NCBI GenBank assembly: GCA_029884335.1 | Contig: JAOUIA010000009.1 | Location: 1-64,000 of the forward strand | Source: Betaproteobacteria bacterium | GTDB lineage: Bacteria > Pseudomonadota > Gammaproteobacteria > Burkholderiales > Casimicrobiaceae | Reading direction: 5' to 3' | DNA: 64,000 bases | Shown: in pieces, positions 9,436 through 18,849 of the stretch | Layout: the number at the start of each line of letters is the position of its first letter | Numbering within the stretch: the stretch's first letter is position 1 | Position numbers and translations under genes: made by a program | The notes under the pieces: model-generated | Seen by the model: only the letters and a program-made list of their open reading frames with translations | Database searches by the model: none | Told to the model about the DNA's origin: nothing

Positions 9436-11052
9436 TCAGCCTGGCAGCGACTCCCAGTCGTTCCACGCCGAGGTGATCGGGTAGCGCCAGTCCTTGCCGA
9501 AGCCGCGCGGCGTGATGCGGATGCCCACCGCCGACTGCCGGCGCTTGTACTCGGCGATCTTGATCAGCCGCACGACGCGGCGCACGTCGGCGGCCGGGTA
9601 GCCCATCGCCGCGATCTGCGCGGGGCTCGCGTCCTGCTCGACGTACGCCTCGAGGATGGCGTCGAGCACCTCGTAGGGAGGGAGCGAGTCCTGGTCGGTC
9701 TGGTCGGGCCGCAGCTCGGCGGACGGCGGCCGGGTGATGATCCGCTCGGGGATCACGCGCCCGAGCGAGTTGCGGTAGTGCGCGAGCCGGTAGACCAGCG
9801 TCTTGGCGACGTCCTTGAGCACCGCGAACCCGCCGGCCATGTCGCCGTACAGCGTCGCATAGCCGACCGCCATCTCCGACTTGTTGCCGGTCGTCAGCAC
9901 GATGGCGCCGAACTTGTTGGACAGCGCCATCAGCAGCGTGCCGCGGATGCGCGCCTGGATGTTCTCCTCGGTGGCGTCGGGCGGCAGCTCGCCGAACTCC
10001 GGGGCGAGCGTGTCGAGGAACGCCGCGAACGGCCCCTCGATCGGCAGCTCGTCGTAGCGCACCCCGAGAATGCCCGCCATCTCGCGCGCGTCGTCGAGGC
10101 TGATCCGGGCGTTGTACCGCGAGGGCAGCATCACCGCGCGCACCGCGTCGCGCCCCAGCGCGTCGACGGCCACGGCGAGCGTGAGCGCAGAGTCGATGCC
10201 GCCGGACAGGCCCAGCAGCGCGCCGGGGAAGCGATTCTTGCGCACGTAGTCGCGCACGCCCATCACCAGCGCGTGGTAGACGTGGTGCTCGGGCCGCGGG
10301 TCGAGCGTCCCGCGCACGGGCTTCGGCGTCGCGCCGTCCAGCGCGCACAGCGCCAGCGCCTCGTGCCACGCGGGCACCTGCTGCACGACCTCGCCCCCGG
10401 CGTCGGTCACGAACGAGGCGCCGTCGAACACCAGCTCGTCCTGGCCGCCCACGCGGTTCGCGTAGATCACCGGCAGCGCGTTCTCGCGGGCCCGCGCCCC
10501 GACGGTCTGCCGCCGCAGCGCCTGCTGCCCGGTGTGGTACGGCGAGCCGTTCGGCACCACGAGCACCTGCGCGCCGGCATCGCGCGCCTGCCGGGCCGGC
10601 CCCGGCCACCACACGTCCTCGCAGATCAGCAGGCCGAAGCGCACGCCGCCGGCCTCGAACACGCAAGGCTCGCGACCCGGCTCGAAGTAGCGCTCCTCGT
10701 CGAACACCGTGTAGTTCGGCAGGCACTGCTTGCGATAGACCTGCGCCACCTTGCCGCCGGCGAGCACCGCGGCGGCGTTGTGGCAGCGGCCTTCGTGGCG
10801 GTCCGCGAAGCCGACGACCAATGCGCTGTCGCGCACCTCGGCGGCGAGCGCGGCGAGCTCGCGCAGGTTGGCGTCGACGAACGCCGGCCGCAGCAAGAGG
10901 TCCTCGGGAGGGTAGCCGGTGAGCGAGAGCTCCGGCGTGACGGTCAGCGCCGCGCCCGCCCGCTCGGCGTCGCGCAAGGCGGCGAGCATCCGCTTCGCAT
11001 TGCCTGCAAGGTCGCCGACGATCTGGTCGAGCTGCGCGATGGCGACGTGCAT
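9436..11052 (-). CDS. nadE: Glutamine-dependent NAD+ synthetase
   Basis: 538 residues with two domains. The N-terminal nitrilase-type glutaminase (about 1-260) has its Glu in TPELSLTGYPPEDLL, Lys in YRKQCLPNY and Cys in GLLICEDVWW. The C-terminal synthetase (about 270-538) has the PP-loop GLSGGIDSALTLAVAVDALG. It amidates deamido-NAD+ with ammonia tunnelled from glutamine, the last step of NAD synthesis. I use the ATG at 11052 (MHVAIAQLDQIVGD); an in-frame TTG lies one codon upstream. It probably forms an operon with glnB, linking two nitrogen-responsive functions. Confidence 0.96.
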   Translation of the reverse strand: MHVAIAQLDQIVGDLAGNAKRMLAALRDAERAGAALTVTPELSLTGYPPEDLLLRPAFVDANLRELAALAAEVRDSALVVGFADRHEGRCHNAAAVLAGGKVAQVYRKQCLPNYTVFDEERYFEPGREPCVFEAGGVRFGLLICEDVWWPGPARQARDAGAQVLVVPNGSPYHTGQQALRRQTVGARARENALPVIYANRVGGQDELVFDGASFVTDAGGEVVQQVPAWHEALALCALDGATPKPVRGTLDPRPEHHVYHALVMGVRDYVRKNRFPGALLGLSGGIDSALTLAVAVDALGRDAVRAVMLPSRYNARISLDDAREMAGILGVRYDELPIEGPFAAFLDTLAPEFGELPPDATEENIQARIRGTLLMALSNKFGAIVLTTGNKSEMAVGYATLYGDMAGGFAVLKDVAKTLVYRLAHYRNSLGRVIPERIITRPPSAELRPDQTDQDSLPPYEVLDAILEAYVEQDASPAQIAAMGYPAADVRRVVRLIKIAEYKRRQSAVGIRITPRGFGKDWRYPITSAWNDWESLPG

Positions 11053-11088
11053 CAAGTTATGCTAGCACGCGACCTGGCACGTTCTCCC

Positions 11089-12243
11089 ATGCGCCCTGAC
11101 CCGCCGCCCAAGCCGCTCGCCGTCGAACGCGACGTCGTACCCGAGTCGCTGCCTGCCGCTGCGTGGAACGCGCTGGCGCCCGGCCAGCCGCTGCTGTCGC
11201 ACGCGTTCCTGAGCGCCCTGCACGAGACCGGTTGCGCAAGCCGGGCCACTGGCTGGACGCCCCGCTACCTCGCCGCGCGACGGGGGGGCCGCCTCGTCGG
11301 CGCGCTGCCGCTGTACGCGAAGACGCACTCGTGGGGCGAGTACGTGTTCGACTGGGGCTGGGCCGACGCCTACCGCCGGCACGGCCGCCGCTACTATCCC
11401 AAGCTCGTCGCGGCGATCCCGTTCACTCCGGTGACCGGGCCGCGCCTGCTCGGCGGCGATCCGGAGGCCCGCGCGGCGCTGCTCGCCGAGGCGCGTGCGC
11501 TGCTCGCCGCGGAGCCCTACTCCTCGCTGCACCTCCTGTTCCTCGACGCGGAAGACGCTGACCTGTGCGAAGGCTCGGGCTGCACGATGCGCAGCGGCGT
11601 GCAGTTCCGCTGGAGCAACGCCGGCTACGCCGACTTCGATGCTTTCCTCGCGACGTTCTCGCGCGACAAGCGCAAGAAGGCGAGGCAGGACCGCCGTCGG
11701 GTGGCCGAGTCGGGCGTGACGTTCGTGCGCAAGACGGGGGCCGCAATCGGCGCGGACGACTGGGCGCTCCTCCACCGTTGCTACGAGGCCACCTACCGCG
11801 CGCACCACTCCACGCCGTACCTCACGCGGGCGTTCTTCGAGCGCATCGGCGCGACGATGCCGGAGCACCTGCTGCTCGCCGTCGGCTATCGCGACGGACG
11901 CCCGCTGTGCGCGGCGCTGGACGTGTTCAACGACACGACGCTGTGGGGCCGCTACTGGGGCACGCTGGAGTACGTGCCGGGCCTGCACTTCGAGGCCTGC
12001 TACTACCAGGCGATCGAGTTCGCCATCGAGCGGGGGCTGGCGACGTTCGAAGGCGGCGCGCAGGGGCTGCACAAGCTCGCGCGGGGACTCGCGCCCGTCG
12101 TCACCCGCTCGGCACACCTCATCGGCGACCCTGCGTTCGCCGCCGCCATCGCCGACTACTGCGCGCGCGAGCACGCCGACATCGGGCACACGGTCGGCGA
12201 GCTCGAGCGCTCGTCGCCCTACCGCGCCGCGCGCGAATGCTGA
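11089..12243 (+). CDS. FemAB-like GNAT-fold acyltransferase (DUF482/COG3146)
   Basis: 384 residues. It matches the DUF482 family by pattern: an N-terminal HAFLSALHETGCASRATGW segment, RLVGALPLYAKTHSWGEYVFDWGWADAYRRHG, the basic stretch FSRDKRKKARQDRRRVAESGV and the C-terminal FEGGAQGLHKLARGL. The fold is related to FemA/B aminoacyltransferases and N-acyltransferases, but no substrate is established. The ATG at 11089 is chosen; an in-frame ATG at 11059 would add ten residues. The stop overlaps the start of the next gene, and all three genes of this run are translationally coupled. It is divergent from nadE, 36 bases apart. Confidence 0.85.
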   Translation: MRPDPPPKPLAVERDVVPESLPAAAWNALAPGQPLLSHAFLSALHETGCASRATGWTPRYLAARRGGRLVGALPLYAKTHSWGEYVFDWGWADAYRRHGRRYYPKLVAAIPFTPVTGPRLLGGDPEARAALLAEARALLAAEPYSSLHLLFLDAEDADLCEGSGCTMRSGVQFRWSNAGYADFDAFLATFSRDKRKKARQDRRRVAESGVTFVRKTGAAIGADDWALLHRCYEATYRAHHSTPYLTRAFFERIGATMPEHLLLAVGYRDGRPLCAALDVFNDTTLWGRYWGTLEYVPGLHFEACYYQAIEFAIERGLATFEGGAQGLHKLARGLAPVVTRSAHLIGDPAFAAAIADYCAREHADIGHTVGELERSSPYRAAREC

Positions 12244-13169
12244 TCTACGCCTCCGACCGCTTCGTGCTGCCGCTGCCGGCGGGACACCGCTTTCCGATGG
12301 CGAAGTACTCGCGGCTGCGCGAGCGCGTCGCCGCGGTGGCGGGCGACCGCATTCGGGAGCCCCCGGCGGCGACCGACGACGAGCTCGCGCGAGCGCACGA
12401 CCGCGCCTACGTCGAGGCGGTCGCCCAGGGACGGCTCGACGAGCGCGCGCTGCGCCGCATCGGCTTTCCCTGGTCCGAGGCGATGGTCGAGCGCTCGCGC
12501 CGCTCGGCGGGCGCGACGATCGCCGCGTGCCGCTCGGCGCTCGCCCACGGCTGCGGCGTCAACCTCGCCGGCGGCACCCACCATGCGCACCGCGGCTTCG
12601 GCGCTGGCTTCTGCGTGTTCAACGACGCCGCGGTCGCCGCGCGCGCGATGCAGGCCGAAGGGCTCGCCCGGCGCGTTCTCGTCGTCGATCTCGACGTGCA
12701 CCAGGGCGACGGCACCGCGGAGATCGTCGGCGACGACCCGAGCGTTCACACGCTGTCGATCCACGGCCGCAACAACTTCCCGTTCGCCAAGCGCGCGAGC
12801 CGCCAGGACGTCGAGCTCGACGACGGCACGGGTGACGCAGCCTACCTCGCGGTGCTGGCCATCGCGCTCGACCTGGCGCTGCGATCCGGGCCCTTCGACC
12901 TCGCGATCTATCTCGCGGGCGCGGATCCGTTCGCGGGCGACCGGCTCGGCCGGCTCGCGGTGTCGAAAGCGGGACTCGCGCGCCGCGACGAGCACGTGCT
13001 CGACATGCTGGGCGACGCGTCGATCCCCGTCGCCATCGCGATGGCCGGCGGCTACGCCGAGAACGTCGACGACATCGTCGACATCCACTTCGCCACGGTG
13101 CGCACTGCGCTCAAGCGCGGCTGCGCGGCGCCCGGCGGGACGCATGCGCGTAGTAAGATTCCCGCATGA
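12237..13169 (+). CDS. Histone-deacetylase-superfamily zinc deacetylase
   Basis: 310 residues of the HDAC/acetylpolyamine-amidohydrolase superfamily. Visible catalytic parts are the His pair in GGTHHAHRGFGAGFCVFND, zinc ligands Asp and His in VVDLDVHQGDGTA, the third Asp in YLAGADPFAGDRLGRLAVSKAGL, and the Tyr in MAGGYAENVDDIV. Bacterial members deacetylate small acetylated amines, acetoin-related compounds or protein lysines; the substrate here is unknown. It overlaps the upstream FemAB-like gene by 7 bases and the downstream crotonase by 4 (ATGA). This suggests the three products act in one acyl- or acetyl-group pathway. Confidence 0.88.
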   Translation: MLIYASDRFVLPLPAGHRFPMAKYSRLRERVAAVAGDRIREPPAATDDELARAHDRAYVEAVAQGRLDERALRRIGFPWSEAMVERSRRSAGATIAACRSALAHGCGVNLAGGTHHAHRGFGAGFCVFNDAAVAARAMQAEGLARRVLVVDLDVHQGDGTAEIVGDDPSVHTLSIHGRNNFPFAKRASRQDVELDDGTGDAAYLAVLAIALDLALRSGPFDLAIYLAGADPFAGDRLGRLAVSKAGLARRDEHVLDMLGDASIPVAIAMAGGYAENVDDIVDIHFATVRTALKRGCAAPGGTHARSKIPA

Positions 13170-13957
13170 ATGCACCCGTGCTGCTGGAGCGCGACGGCAC
13201 CGTGGCCACGCTCACGCTGAACCGCCCCGAGGCGCTCAACGCGCTCGACGACGCGATGGTCGAGGCGCTGGTCGCGCGCACCGCCGAAGTCGCCGCCGAT
13301 GACACGATCCGCGTGCTCGTGCTGCGCGGCGCCGGGAAGCACTTCATGGCCGGCGGCGACATCCGCCTGTTCGCGCAGTCGCTGGCCACCGAGGGCGTCG
13401 CGCGGGCGAAGGAGTTCCAGCGTCTCGCGGAGCGCATCCACGCGGCGATCGAGACGCTGGCGCGGATGCCGCAGCCGGTGATCGGCTGCGTGCGCGGCGC
13501 CGCCGCGGGCTTCGGGCTGTCGCTGATGAACGCCTGCGACCTCGTGTTCGCGTCCGACGACGCGTACTTCGCCTCCGCCTACCTCACGCTCGGCGTCACG
13601 CCGGACGGCGGCGGCACCTGGTGGCTGCCGCGCATCGTGGGATCGCGCAAGGCGGCCGAGATCATGCTGCTCGGCGAGCGCATCGCGGCACAGCAGGCGC
13701 TCGAACTCGGGCTCGTCAATCGCGTGCTGCCCGGTGCGGAGCTGGATGCGGCGGTGGCCGCCGCGGCGCGGCGCCTCGCGCGGGGCCCGCAGCAGGCAGT
13801 GCGCGGCGTCAAGCGGCTGCTGCGCCAGTCGGGCGGCGCGACGCTCGCGGAGCAGTTGCAGGCCGAGGCGCGCAGCTTCGGCGCGTGCGCGGGAACCGGC
13901 GACTTCGCGGAGGGCGTGCGCGCGTTCCTCGACAAGCGCCCGCCGGAATTCAGATAG
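13166..13957 (+). CDS. Crotonase-family protein, PaaG-like enoyl-CoA isomerase/hydratase
   Basis: 263 residues, crotonase fold. The oxyanion-hole segments are HFMAGGDIRLFAQ and VRGAAAGFGLSLMNACD. Aligned by eye with enoyl-CoA hydratase, both catalytic glutamates are replaced (Glu144 position is Ser in GFGLS; Glu164 position is Tyr in SAYLTLG). An Asp is present in GVTPDGGGTWWLPRIVG, as in PaaG-type isomerases. Isomerase chemistry is therefore more likely than hydration. The start overlaps the deacetylase stop by 4 bases. Its stop abuts the rluB stop on the other strand with no gap. Confidence 0.85.
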   Translation: MNAPVLLERDGTVATLTLNRPEALNALDDAMVEALVARTAEVAADDTIRVLVLRGAGKHFMAGGDIRLFAQSLATEGVARAKEFQRLAERIHAAIETLARMPQPVIGCVRGAAAGFGLSLMNACDLVFASDDAYFASAYLTLGVTPDGGGTWWLPRIVGSRKAAEIMLLGERIAAQQALELGLVNRVLPGAELDAAVAAAARRLARGPQQAVRGVKRLLRQSGGATLAEQLQAEARSFGACAGTGDFAEGVRAFLDKRPPEFR

Positions 13958-15469
13958 TCACTTCTCCTCGCCGGAACCCTCGGGCGGCAGGTCGATCGTC
14001 CGCCGCTTCTTGAGCGTGATGCGCGGCGAAGGGTTGCCGGGCTTGGGCGCGTGCAGCGACGAAACCGACGGCTCGCGGTACTCGCGCTCGTCGCGGATCG
14101 ACGAGCCCATTGCGCGCTGGCCGCGCCGCGCGTGCTGCTTGCCCGTGCGCATTCCCGGGACGTAGCCGGCGACGTTGCCGTTGGGCGGGCCGCGGCGGCC
14201 CCGACGCTTGGCGGCCTTGCCCTGTCCCTGCGCACCCTCGCCCTTGCGCTGGCCTTGCCGCGCTGCGCCTCCCGGCGCGCCTGGCGGCGCCATGCCGGGC
14301 TTCCCCTTGCGCTTGCCGCGCCGCTTGCCGGGCTGACCTTGCGGCTGCCCCTGCGACGGACCCGATGCGCCGGCGTGGCGGCCGGGCTCCTGGGGCGCGA
14401 CGTTGCCGTCCGCCTCGCGCGGTCCGCCGGGATGGCCGGGGCCGCGCCGGCCGCGGCGCCCGCGCCCCTTCGCGGATTTCGCGCCGGCGCTCGCGCCCTG
14501 CGCGTGCCCTTGCCCCTGCGGGCGCGGCGGGCGCGGCCCGCCTTCGCCGGCCGGCGCAGCGGCGCCGCCCGCGTTGGCCTTGAGCCCGATCGACTTGAGC
14601 AGCGCGTTGACGTCCTGCGGCTCGAGCTCCATGACGTCGCCGCGCTTGAGCGCCGGAGGCATCGAGATGCGCCCGTAGCGCGTGCGGATGAGCCGGCTCA
14701 CGGTGAGGCCGAGCGCCTCGAACAGGCGGCGCACCTCGCGGTTGCGTCCCTCCTTGATCGAGATGTTGTACCAGTGGTTCGCGCTGTCCTCGTCGCCGCC
14801 GCCGTCCTCGACCTTCTCGCACTTCGCGGGCCCGTCGTCGAGCTCGACGCCTTCGGTGAGCTCGCGCACCTGCTCGTCGGTCAGCCGCCCCATCACGCGG
14901 ACCGAGTACTCGCGCTCGACCTCGTAGCGCGGGTGCATCAGGCGGTTGGCGAGCTCGCCCGAATTGGTGAACAGCAGCAGGCCTTCGGTGTTGTAGTCGA
15001 GGCGGCCGACCGCGATCCACTTGCCGTCGCGGATCGACGGCAGCTGCTCGAAGACGGTGGGACGCTCCTCGGGGTCGTCGCGCGTGACCAGCTCGCCGGC
15101 GGGCTTGTGGTAGAGCAGCACGCGCGGCTTCGGCTCGGCGAAGCGGATCTTCACCGGCTCGCCGTTGATGCGGACCTCGTCGCCCGGGCCGACCTTCTGC
15201 CCGATCTCCGCCGGCATCCGGTTGACCGTGATGCGGCCGGCGATGATCAACTCCTCCATCGCGCGGCGCGAGCCGAATCCGCACGACGCGAGGATCTTGT
15301 GGAGCCGCTGCGGCTCCGAGAAGACCTCGTCAGTGGAGGACTTGTGCTTGCGGAGGGGCGTCTCCTCCGCGATCCTCTGCAGCGCCAGCGACGACTGGTG
15401 CGTCGTCGGCTGCGGCGAGGATCGGGCCCGCGAGCGCGAGCGGCGCTTCGGCGGCCTTGGTGGGGGCAT
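13958..15469 (-). CDS. rluB: 23S rRNA pseudouridine synthase B with long basic tail
   Basis: 503 residues. An S4 domain begins at [21 protein letters not shown] (about residue 54). The RsuA-type catalytic domain has its Asp in [18 protein letters not shown]. RluB makes pseudouridine 2605 in 23S rRNA. Residues from about 300 form a disordered Gly/Pro/Arg/Lys-rich tail, as in other betaproteobacterial RluB proteins. No ATG, GTG or TTG lies between the scpB stop and the S4 domain, so translation must start inside scpB. The first ATG, at 15469, gives a 140-base overlap and a basic N-terminus [14 protein letters not shown]. Confidence 0.9.
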   Translation of the reverse strand: MPPPRPPKRRSRSRARSSPQPTTHQSSLALQRIAEETPLRKHKSSTDEVFSEPQRLHKILASCGFGSRRAMEELIIAGRITVNRMPAEIGQKVGPGDEVRINGEPVKIRFAEPKPRVLLYHKPAGELVTRDDPEERPTVFEQLPSIRDGKWIAVGRLDYNTEGLLLFTNSGELANRLMHPRYEVEREYSVRVMGRLTDEQVRELTEGVELDDGPAKCEKVEDGGGDEDSANHWYNISIKEGRNREVRRLFEALGLTVSRLIRTRYGRISMPPALKRGDVMELEPQDVNALLKSIGLKANAGGAAAPAGEGGPRPPRPQGQGHAQGASAGAKSAKGRGRRGRRGPGHPGGPREADGNVAPQEPGRHAGASGPSQGQPQGQPGKRRGKRKGKPGMAPPGAPGGAARQGQRKGEGAQGQGKAAKRRGRRGPPNGNVAGYVPGMRTGKQHARRGQRAMGSSIRDEREYREPSVSSLHAPKPGNPSPRITLKKRRTIDLPPEGSGEEK

Positions 15470-16082
15470 CGGGAATCTCCAGGAGATGGGAGGGATCGAG
15501 CTCGGCGAGCGGAGGGAGTTCCGCGAGGGAGGTGAGGCCGAGGTCGTCGAGGAACGTCTTCGTCGTCGCGTAGAGCGCCGGCCTGCCCGGCGTCTCGCGA
15601 TGGCCGACCGCCTCGATCCATTGCCGGTCCTCGAGCGTCTTGATGACGTTCGTGGACACGGCGACGCCGCGGATCGACTCGATGTCGCCGCGGGTGACGG
15701 GCTGCTGATAGGCGATGATGGCGAGCGTCTCCATCGCCGCGCGCGAGTACTTCGGCGGCCTCTCGGGCGAGAGCCGGTCGAGGAAGGCCTGCACCTCGCG
15801 GCGGCCCTGGAAGCGCCAGCCCGAGGCGACCTGCACGAGCTCGACCTTGCGGCCGCTCCAGTCCTGCTTCAGGTCCTCGAGCAGGCGGCGCACGAGGTCG
15901 GCGGGCAGCGGCGGGTCGAACAGCCTGGCGAGCTGCGCCACCGGCACCGCCTCGCCGGCGACGAGCAGCGCAGCCTCGAGCACGCCCTTGATCTCGCCGA
16001 CGTCGCCGCCTTCGGGCATGTCGTTCGCATCCGCGCCGGGCGGCGGCTCGTCCGGCCTGATCGTGTCGATGTCGTCGGTCAA
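15330..16082 (-). CDS. scpB: Segregation and condensation protein B
   Basis: 250 residues. Two winged-helix domains cover about residues 25-180, with the family stretch [66 protein letters not shown]. With ScpA it forms the kleisin complex of SMC condensin. It starts with TTG at 16082, supported by AAGGAGG eight bases upstream. The C-terminal 50 residues (Ala/Asp-rich) are longer than usual and are the part that overlaps rluB. It lies 24 bases after scpA. Confidence 0.93.
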   Translation of the reverse strand: MTDDIDTIRPDEPPPGADANDMPEGGDVGEIKGVLEAALLVAGEAVPVAQLARLFDPPLPADLVRRLLEDLKQDWSGRKVELVQVASGWRFQGRREVQAFLDRLSPERPPKYSRAAMETLAIIAYQQPVTRGDIESIRGVAVSTNVIKTLEDRQWIEAVGHRETPGRPALYATTKTFLDDLGLTSLAELPPLAELDPSHLLEIPDAPTKAAEAPLALAGPILAAADDAPVVAGAAEDRGGDAPPQAQVLH

Positions 16083-16106
16083 GGCTCTCGCCTCCTTGCT
16101 GAATCG

Positions 16107-16952
16107 TCAGGCTTCGTCGGCCTGCAGCGCAAACGGCCGCTCGCCGCGGCCGTGCACGTAGATCGGCGCGTACGGAGCGGTCTGCGCCACTTCGACCAGC
16201 TGCTCGCGGGCGAGCTCGAGGATCGCGAGGAACGTGACCACCAGGTGCGGCACGTCCGCGTGCTCGGCGAACAGCGTCGTGAACTCGGCGTAGCGCCCCG
16301 AGTCCAGCGCCTTCAGGATGCGGCTCATCTCGGCGCGCACCGAGAGCTGCTCGCGCGTGACGAGGTGGTGGCGGTGGATCCGGGCGCGCTGGATCAGCCC
16401 GGCCCAGGCCGCGCGCAAGTCCTCCGGAACGACGCGCGGCAGGCGCGAGGCCGCCTCGCGGTCGAACCACACCCTCGCCGTCTCGAAGTCGCGCCCGGCG
16501 AGCGGCAGCGCGTCGATCTCCCGCGCCGCCTCCTTCATGCGCTCGTACTCGAGCAGCCGGCGCACGAGCTCGGCGCGCGGATCCTCGACTTCCTGTCCGG
16601 GGATCGCGGGCGGCCGCGGCAGCAGCAGGCGCGACTTGATCTCGATGAGCACCGCGGCCATCAGCAGGTACTCGGCGGCGAGCTCGAGGTGCGTGCGCCG
16701 CATCATCTCGACGTAGCCCAGGTACTGGCGCGTGAGCTCGGCCATCGGGATGTCGAGCACGTTGATGTTCTGGCGGCGGATGAGGTAGAGCAACAGGTCG
16801 AGCGGCCCCTCGAACGTGTCGAGGAACACCTCCAGCGCCTCGGGAGGGATGTAGAGGTCCGTCGGCAGGTCGTTGTACGGCTCGCCGTAGACGCGCGCGA
16901 GCGGCTTCGGCTCCGGCGACGCGTGCGCGAGGTCGAGGGCGCTGTCGGTCAT
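16107..16952 (-). CDS. scpA: Segregation and condensation protein A (kleisin)
   Basis: 281 residues. The N-terminal SMC-binding region is EVFLDTFEGPLDLLLYLIRRQNINVLDIPMAELTRQYLGYVE, followed by YLLMAAVLIEIKSRLLLP. The C-terminal winged helix (about 215-260) is HVPHLVVTFLAILELARE-like. It bridges SMC heads with ScpB for chromosome condensation. A Pro/Glu-containing 25-residue N-terminal extension precedes the conserved region. It starts 4 bases after the trpS stop, so the two are surely cotranscribed. Confidence 0.95.
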   Translation of the reverse strand: MTDSALDLAHASPEPKPLARVYGEPYNDLPTDLYIPPEALEVFLDTFEGPLDLLLYLIRRQNINVLDIPMAELTRQYLGYVEMMRRTHLELAAEYLLMAAVLIEIKSRLLLPRPPAIPGQEVEDPRAELVRRLLEYERMKEAAREIDALPLAGRDFETARVWFDREAASRLPRVVPEDLRAAWAGLIQRARIHRHHLVTREQLSVRAEMSRILKALDSGRYAEFTTLFAEHADVPHLVVTFLAILELAREQLVEVAQTAPYAPIYVHGRGERPFALQADEA

Positions 16953-16956
16953 GGCG

Positions 16957-18159
16957 TCAGTCGTACCTGAGGCCCATGGCCTCGCGCACGTCCTGCATCG
17001 TCTCCTCGGCGAGCTCGCGCGCGCGCTCGCAGCCGTCGGCCACGATGTTGCGCACCATCTGCGGGTCGTCGAGGTAGGGCTGCGCGCGCTCGCGCATCGG
17101 CCCCTGCTCGCGGATCACGGCGTCGATCACCGGCTGCTTGCAGTCCAGGCACCCGATGCCCGCGGAAGTGCAGCCCTTCGTCACCCAGTCGCGCGTGGCC
17201 TCGTCGGAATAGATCTGGTGCAGCGCCCACACCGGGCAGCGCTCGGGGTTGCCGGCGTCGCTGCGGCGCACGCGCGCCGGATCGGTCTGCATCGTGCGGA
17301 TCTTCTTCGTGACCTCGGCGGGCTCCTCGCGCAGGAAGATCGCGTTGCCGTAGGACTTCGACATCTTCTGGCCGTCGAGCCCCGGCACCTTCGGCGTCGC
17401 GGTGAGCAGCGCCTGCGGCTCGGGCAGGATCACGCGCCGCGAGCCCTCGAGGTAGCCGAACAGCCGCTCGCGGTCGCCCAGCGCGAGGTTCTGCGTGTCC
17501 TCGAGCAGCGCCTTCGCTTCGGCGAGCGCCGCCTCGTCGCCCCGCTCCTGGAACGCGGTGCGCAGCACCTCGTAGCGCTTGGCCTTCTTGCTGCCGAGCT
17601 TCTTGACCGCGGCTTTCGCCTTGTCCTCGAATCCCGGCTCGCGGCCGTACAGGTTGTTGAAGCGGCGCGCCAGCTCGCGCACGAGCTCGAGGTGCGACAC
17701 CTGGTCCTCGCCGACCGGCACGAGGTTCGCGCGATAGATGAGGATGTCGGCGCCCTGCATCAGCGGGTAGCCGAGGAAGCCGTAGGTCGCGAGGTCGCGG
17801 TCCGCGAGCTTCTGCTGCTGGTCCTTGTAGGTCGGCACGCGCTCGAGCCAGCCGACCGGCGCCATCATGCCGAGCAGCAGCGTGAGCTCCGCGTGCTGCG
17901 GCACGCGCGACTGGATGAAGATCGTCGAGCGGTCGGGGTCGAGCCCGGCGGCGAGCCAGTCGATCACCATCTCCCACGCGGTGTCCGCGATGTTCTCCGG
18001 CTCCTCGTAGTGGGTGGTCAGCGCGTGCCAGTCCGCCACGAAGTACAGGCACTGGTACTGCTCCTGGAGGCGGACCCAGTTGCGCAGCGCGCCATGGTAG
18101 TGGCCGATGTGCAATCGGCCCGTCGGGCGCATGCCCGACAACACGCGGTCAGCGAACAT
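16957..18159 (-). CDS. trpS: Tryptophanyl-tRNA synthetase, probable Fe-S type
   Basis: 400 residues, class I synthetase. The HIGH motif is RLHIGHYHGAL, and KMSKS is GQKMSKSYGN. It is longer than E. coli TrpRS (334). A cysteine pattern C-x21-C-x6-C-x2-C (ERCPVW... KGCTSAGIGCLDC, about residues 310-340) closely resembles the [4Fe-4S] motif described for Thermotoga TrpRS. The protein therefore probably carries an iron-sulfur cluster near the anticodon-binding region. It is part of the minus-strand run YciO-M50-trpS-scpA-scpB-rluB. Confidence 0.95.
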   Translation of the reverse strand: MFADRVLSGMRPTGRLHIGHYHGALRNWVRLQEQYQCLYFVADWHALTTHYEEPENIADTAWEMVIDWLAAGLDPDRSTIFIQSRVPQHAELTLLLGMMAPVGWLERVPTYKDQQQKLADRDLATYGFLGYPLMQGADILIYRANLVPVGEDQVSHLELVRELARRFNNLYGREPGFEDKAKAAVKKLGSKKAKRYEVLRTAFQERGDEAALAEAKALLEDTQNLALGDRERLFGYLEGSRRVILPEPQALLTATPKVPGLDGQKMSKSYGNAIFLREEPAEVTKKIRTMQTDPARVRRSDAGNPERCPVWALHQIYSDEATRDWVTKGCTSAGIGCLDCKQPVIDAVIREQGPMRERAQPYLDDPQMVRNIVADGCERARELAEETMQDVREAMGLRYD

Positions 18160-18199
18160 CGTTTCGCGAGGAGTGGATGAAAGGCCGCGCCGGCGGGTG

Positions 18200-18838
18200 C
18201 TACAGACCGGTCAGCGCGGCGATGATGCTCTCGGCGCCGGCGATCAGCGGGCGCATCAGGTTGTCGAGCAGCCCCGCTGCGAGCAGGGCCACGATCACGA
18301 ACAGGCCGTACGGCTCGATGCGCGCGAACACGCGCGCCGCCGGCGCCGGCAGGAGCCCGGTCAGGATGCGGCCGCCGTCGAGCGGCGGGATCGGCAACAG
18401 GTTCAATGCCATCAGGATCAGGTTGATCTGGACGCCCGCGAACGCCATGCGCGCGAGCCCCTGGCTCGCCAGCACGCCGCCGCCCATCGCCGCCACCAGC
18501 ACCATCGCCCACGCCAGCGCCTGGACGAAGTTCGACCCAGGTCCCGCAGCCGCCACCCAGATCATGTCGCGCTTCGGATGTCGCAGGTTCGCGAAATTCA
18601 CCGGCACCGGCTTCGCCCAGCCGAACACGAACGGCAACTTGAGCAGCACCATCGCCGCGGGCACCAGGATCGTGCCCACCAGGTCGACGTGCTTGACCGG
18701 ATTCAGCGTCACGCGACCCAGCATCGCGGCGGTGTCGTCGCCGAACATCCGGGCGACGTAGCCGTGGGCGGCTTCGTGCAGCGTGATGGCGAGGACGACC
18801 GGCACGCCCCAGAGCACGGCGGTCTCGAGCCAGTCCAT
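18200..18838 (-). CDS. Site-2-type M50 zinc peptidase, membrane
   Basis: 212 residues, with about five or six transmembrane segments. The zinc motif HExxH is AITLHEAAHGYVARMFGD in the first helix. The second metal site is LNLLPIPPLDGGRIL. This is the short S2P/M50B family without a PDZ domain; its position upstream of trpS and scpA is common in betaproteobacteria. The natural substrate is not known. The ATG at 18838 gives MDWLETAVLWGVPVVLAI; the frame is open far upstream, but that sequence belongs to the neighbouring gene read in another frame. Confidence 0.9.
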   Translation of the reverse strand: MDWLETAVLWGVPVVLAITLHEAAHGYVARMFGDDTAAMLGRVTLNPVKHVDLVGTILVPAAMVLLKLPFVFGWAKPVPVNFANLRHPKRDMIWVAAAGPGSNFVQALAWAMVLVAAMGGGVLASQGLARMAFAGVQINLILMALNLLPIPPLDGGRILTGLLPAPAARVFARIEPYGLFVIVALLAAGLLDNLMRPLIAGAESIIAALTGL

Positions 18839-18849
18839 CGGTTGCAATT

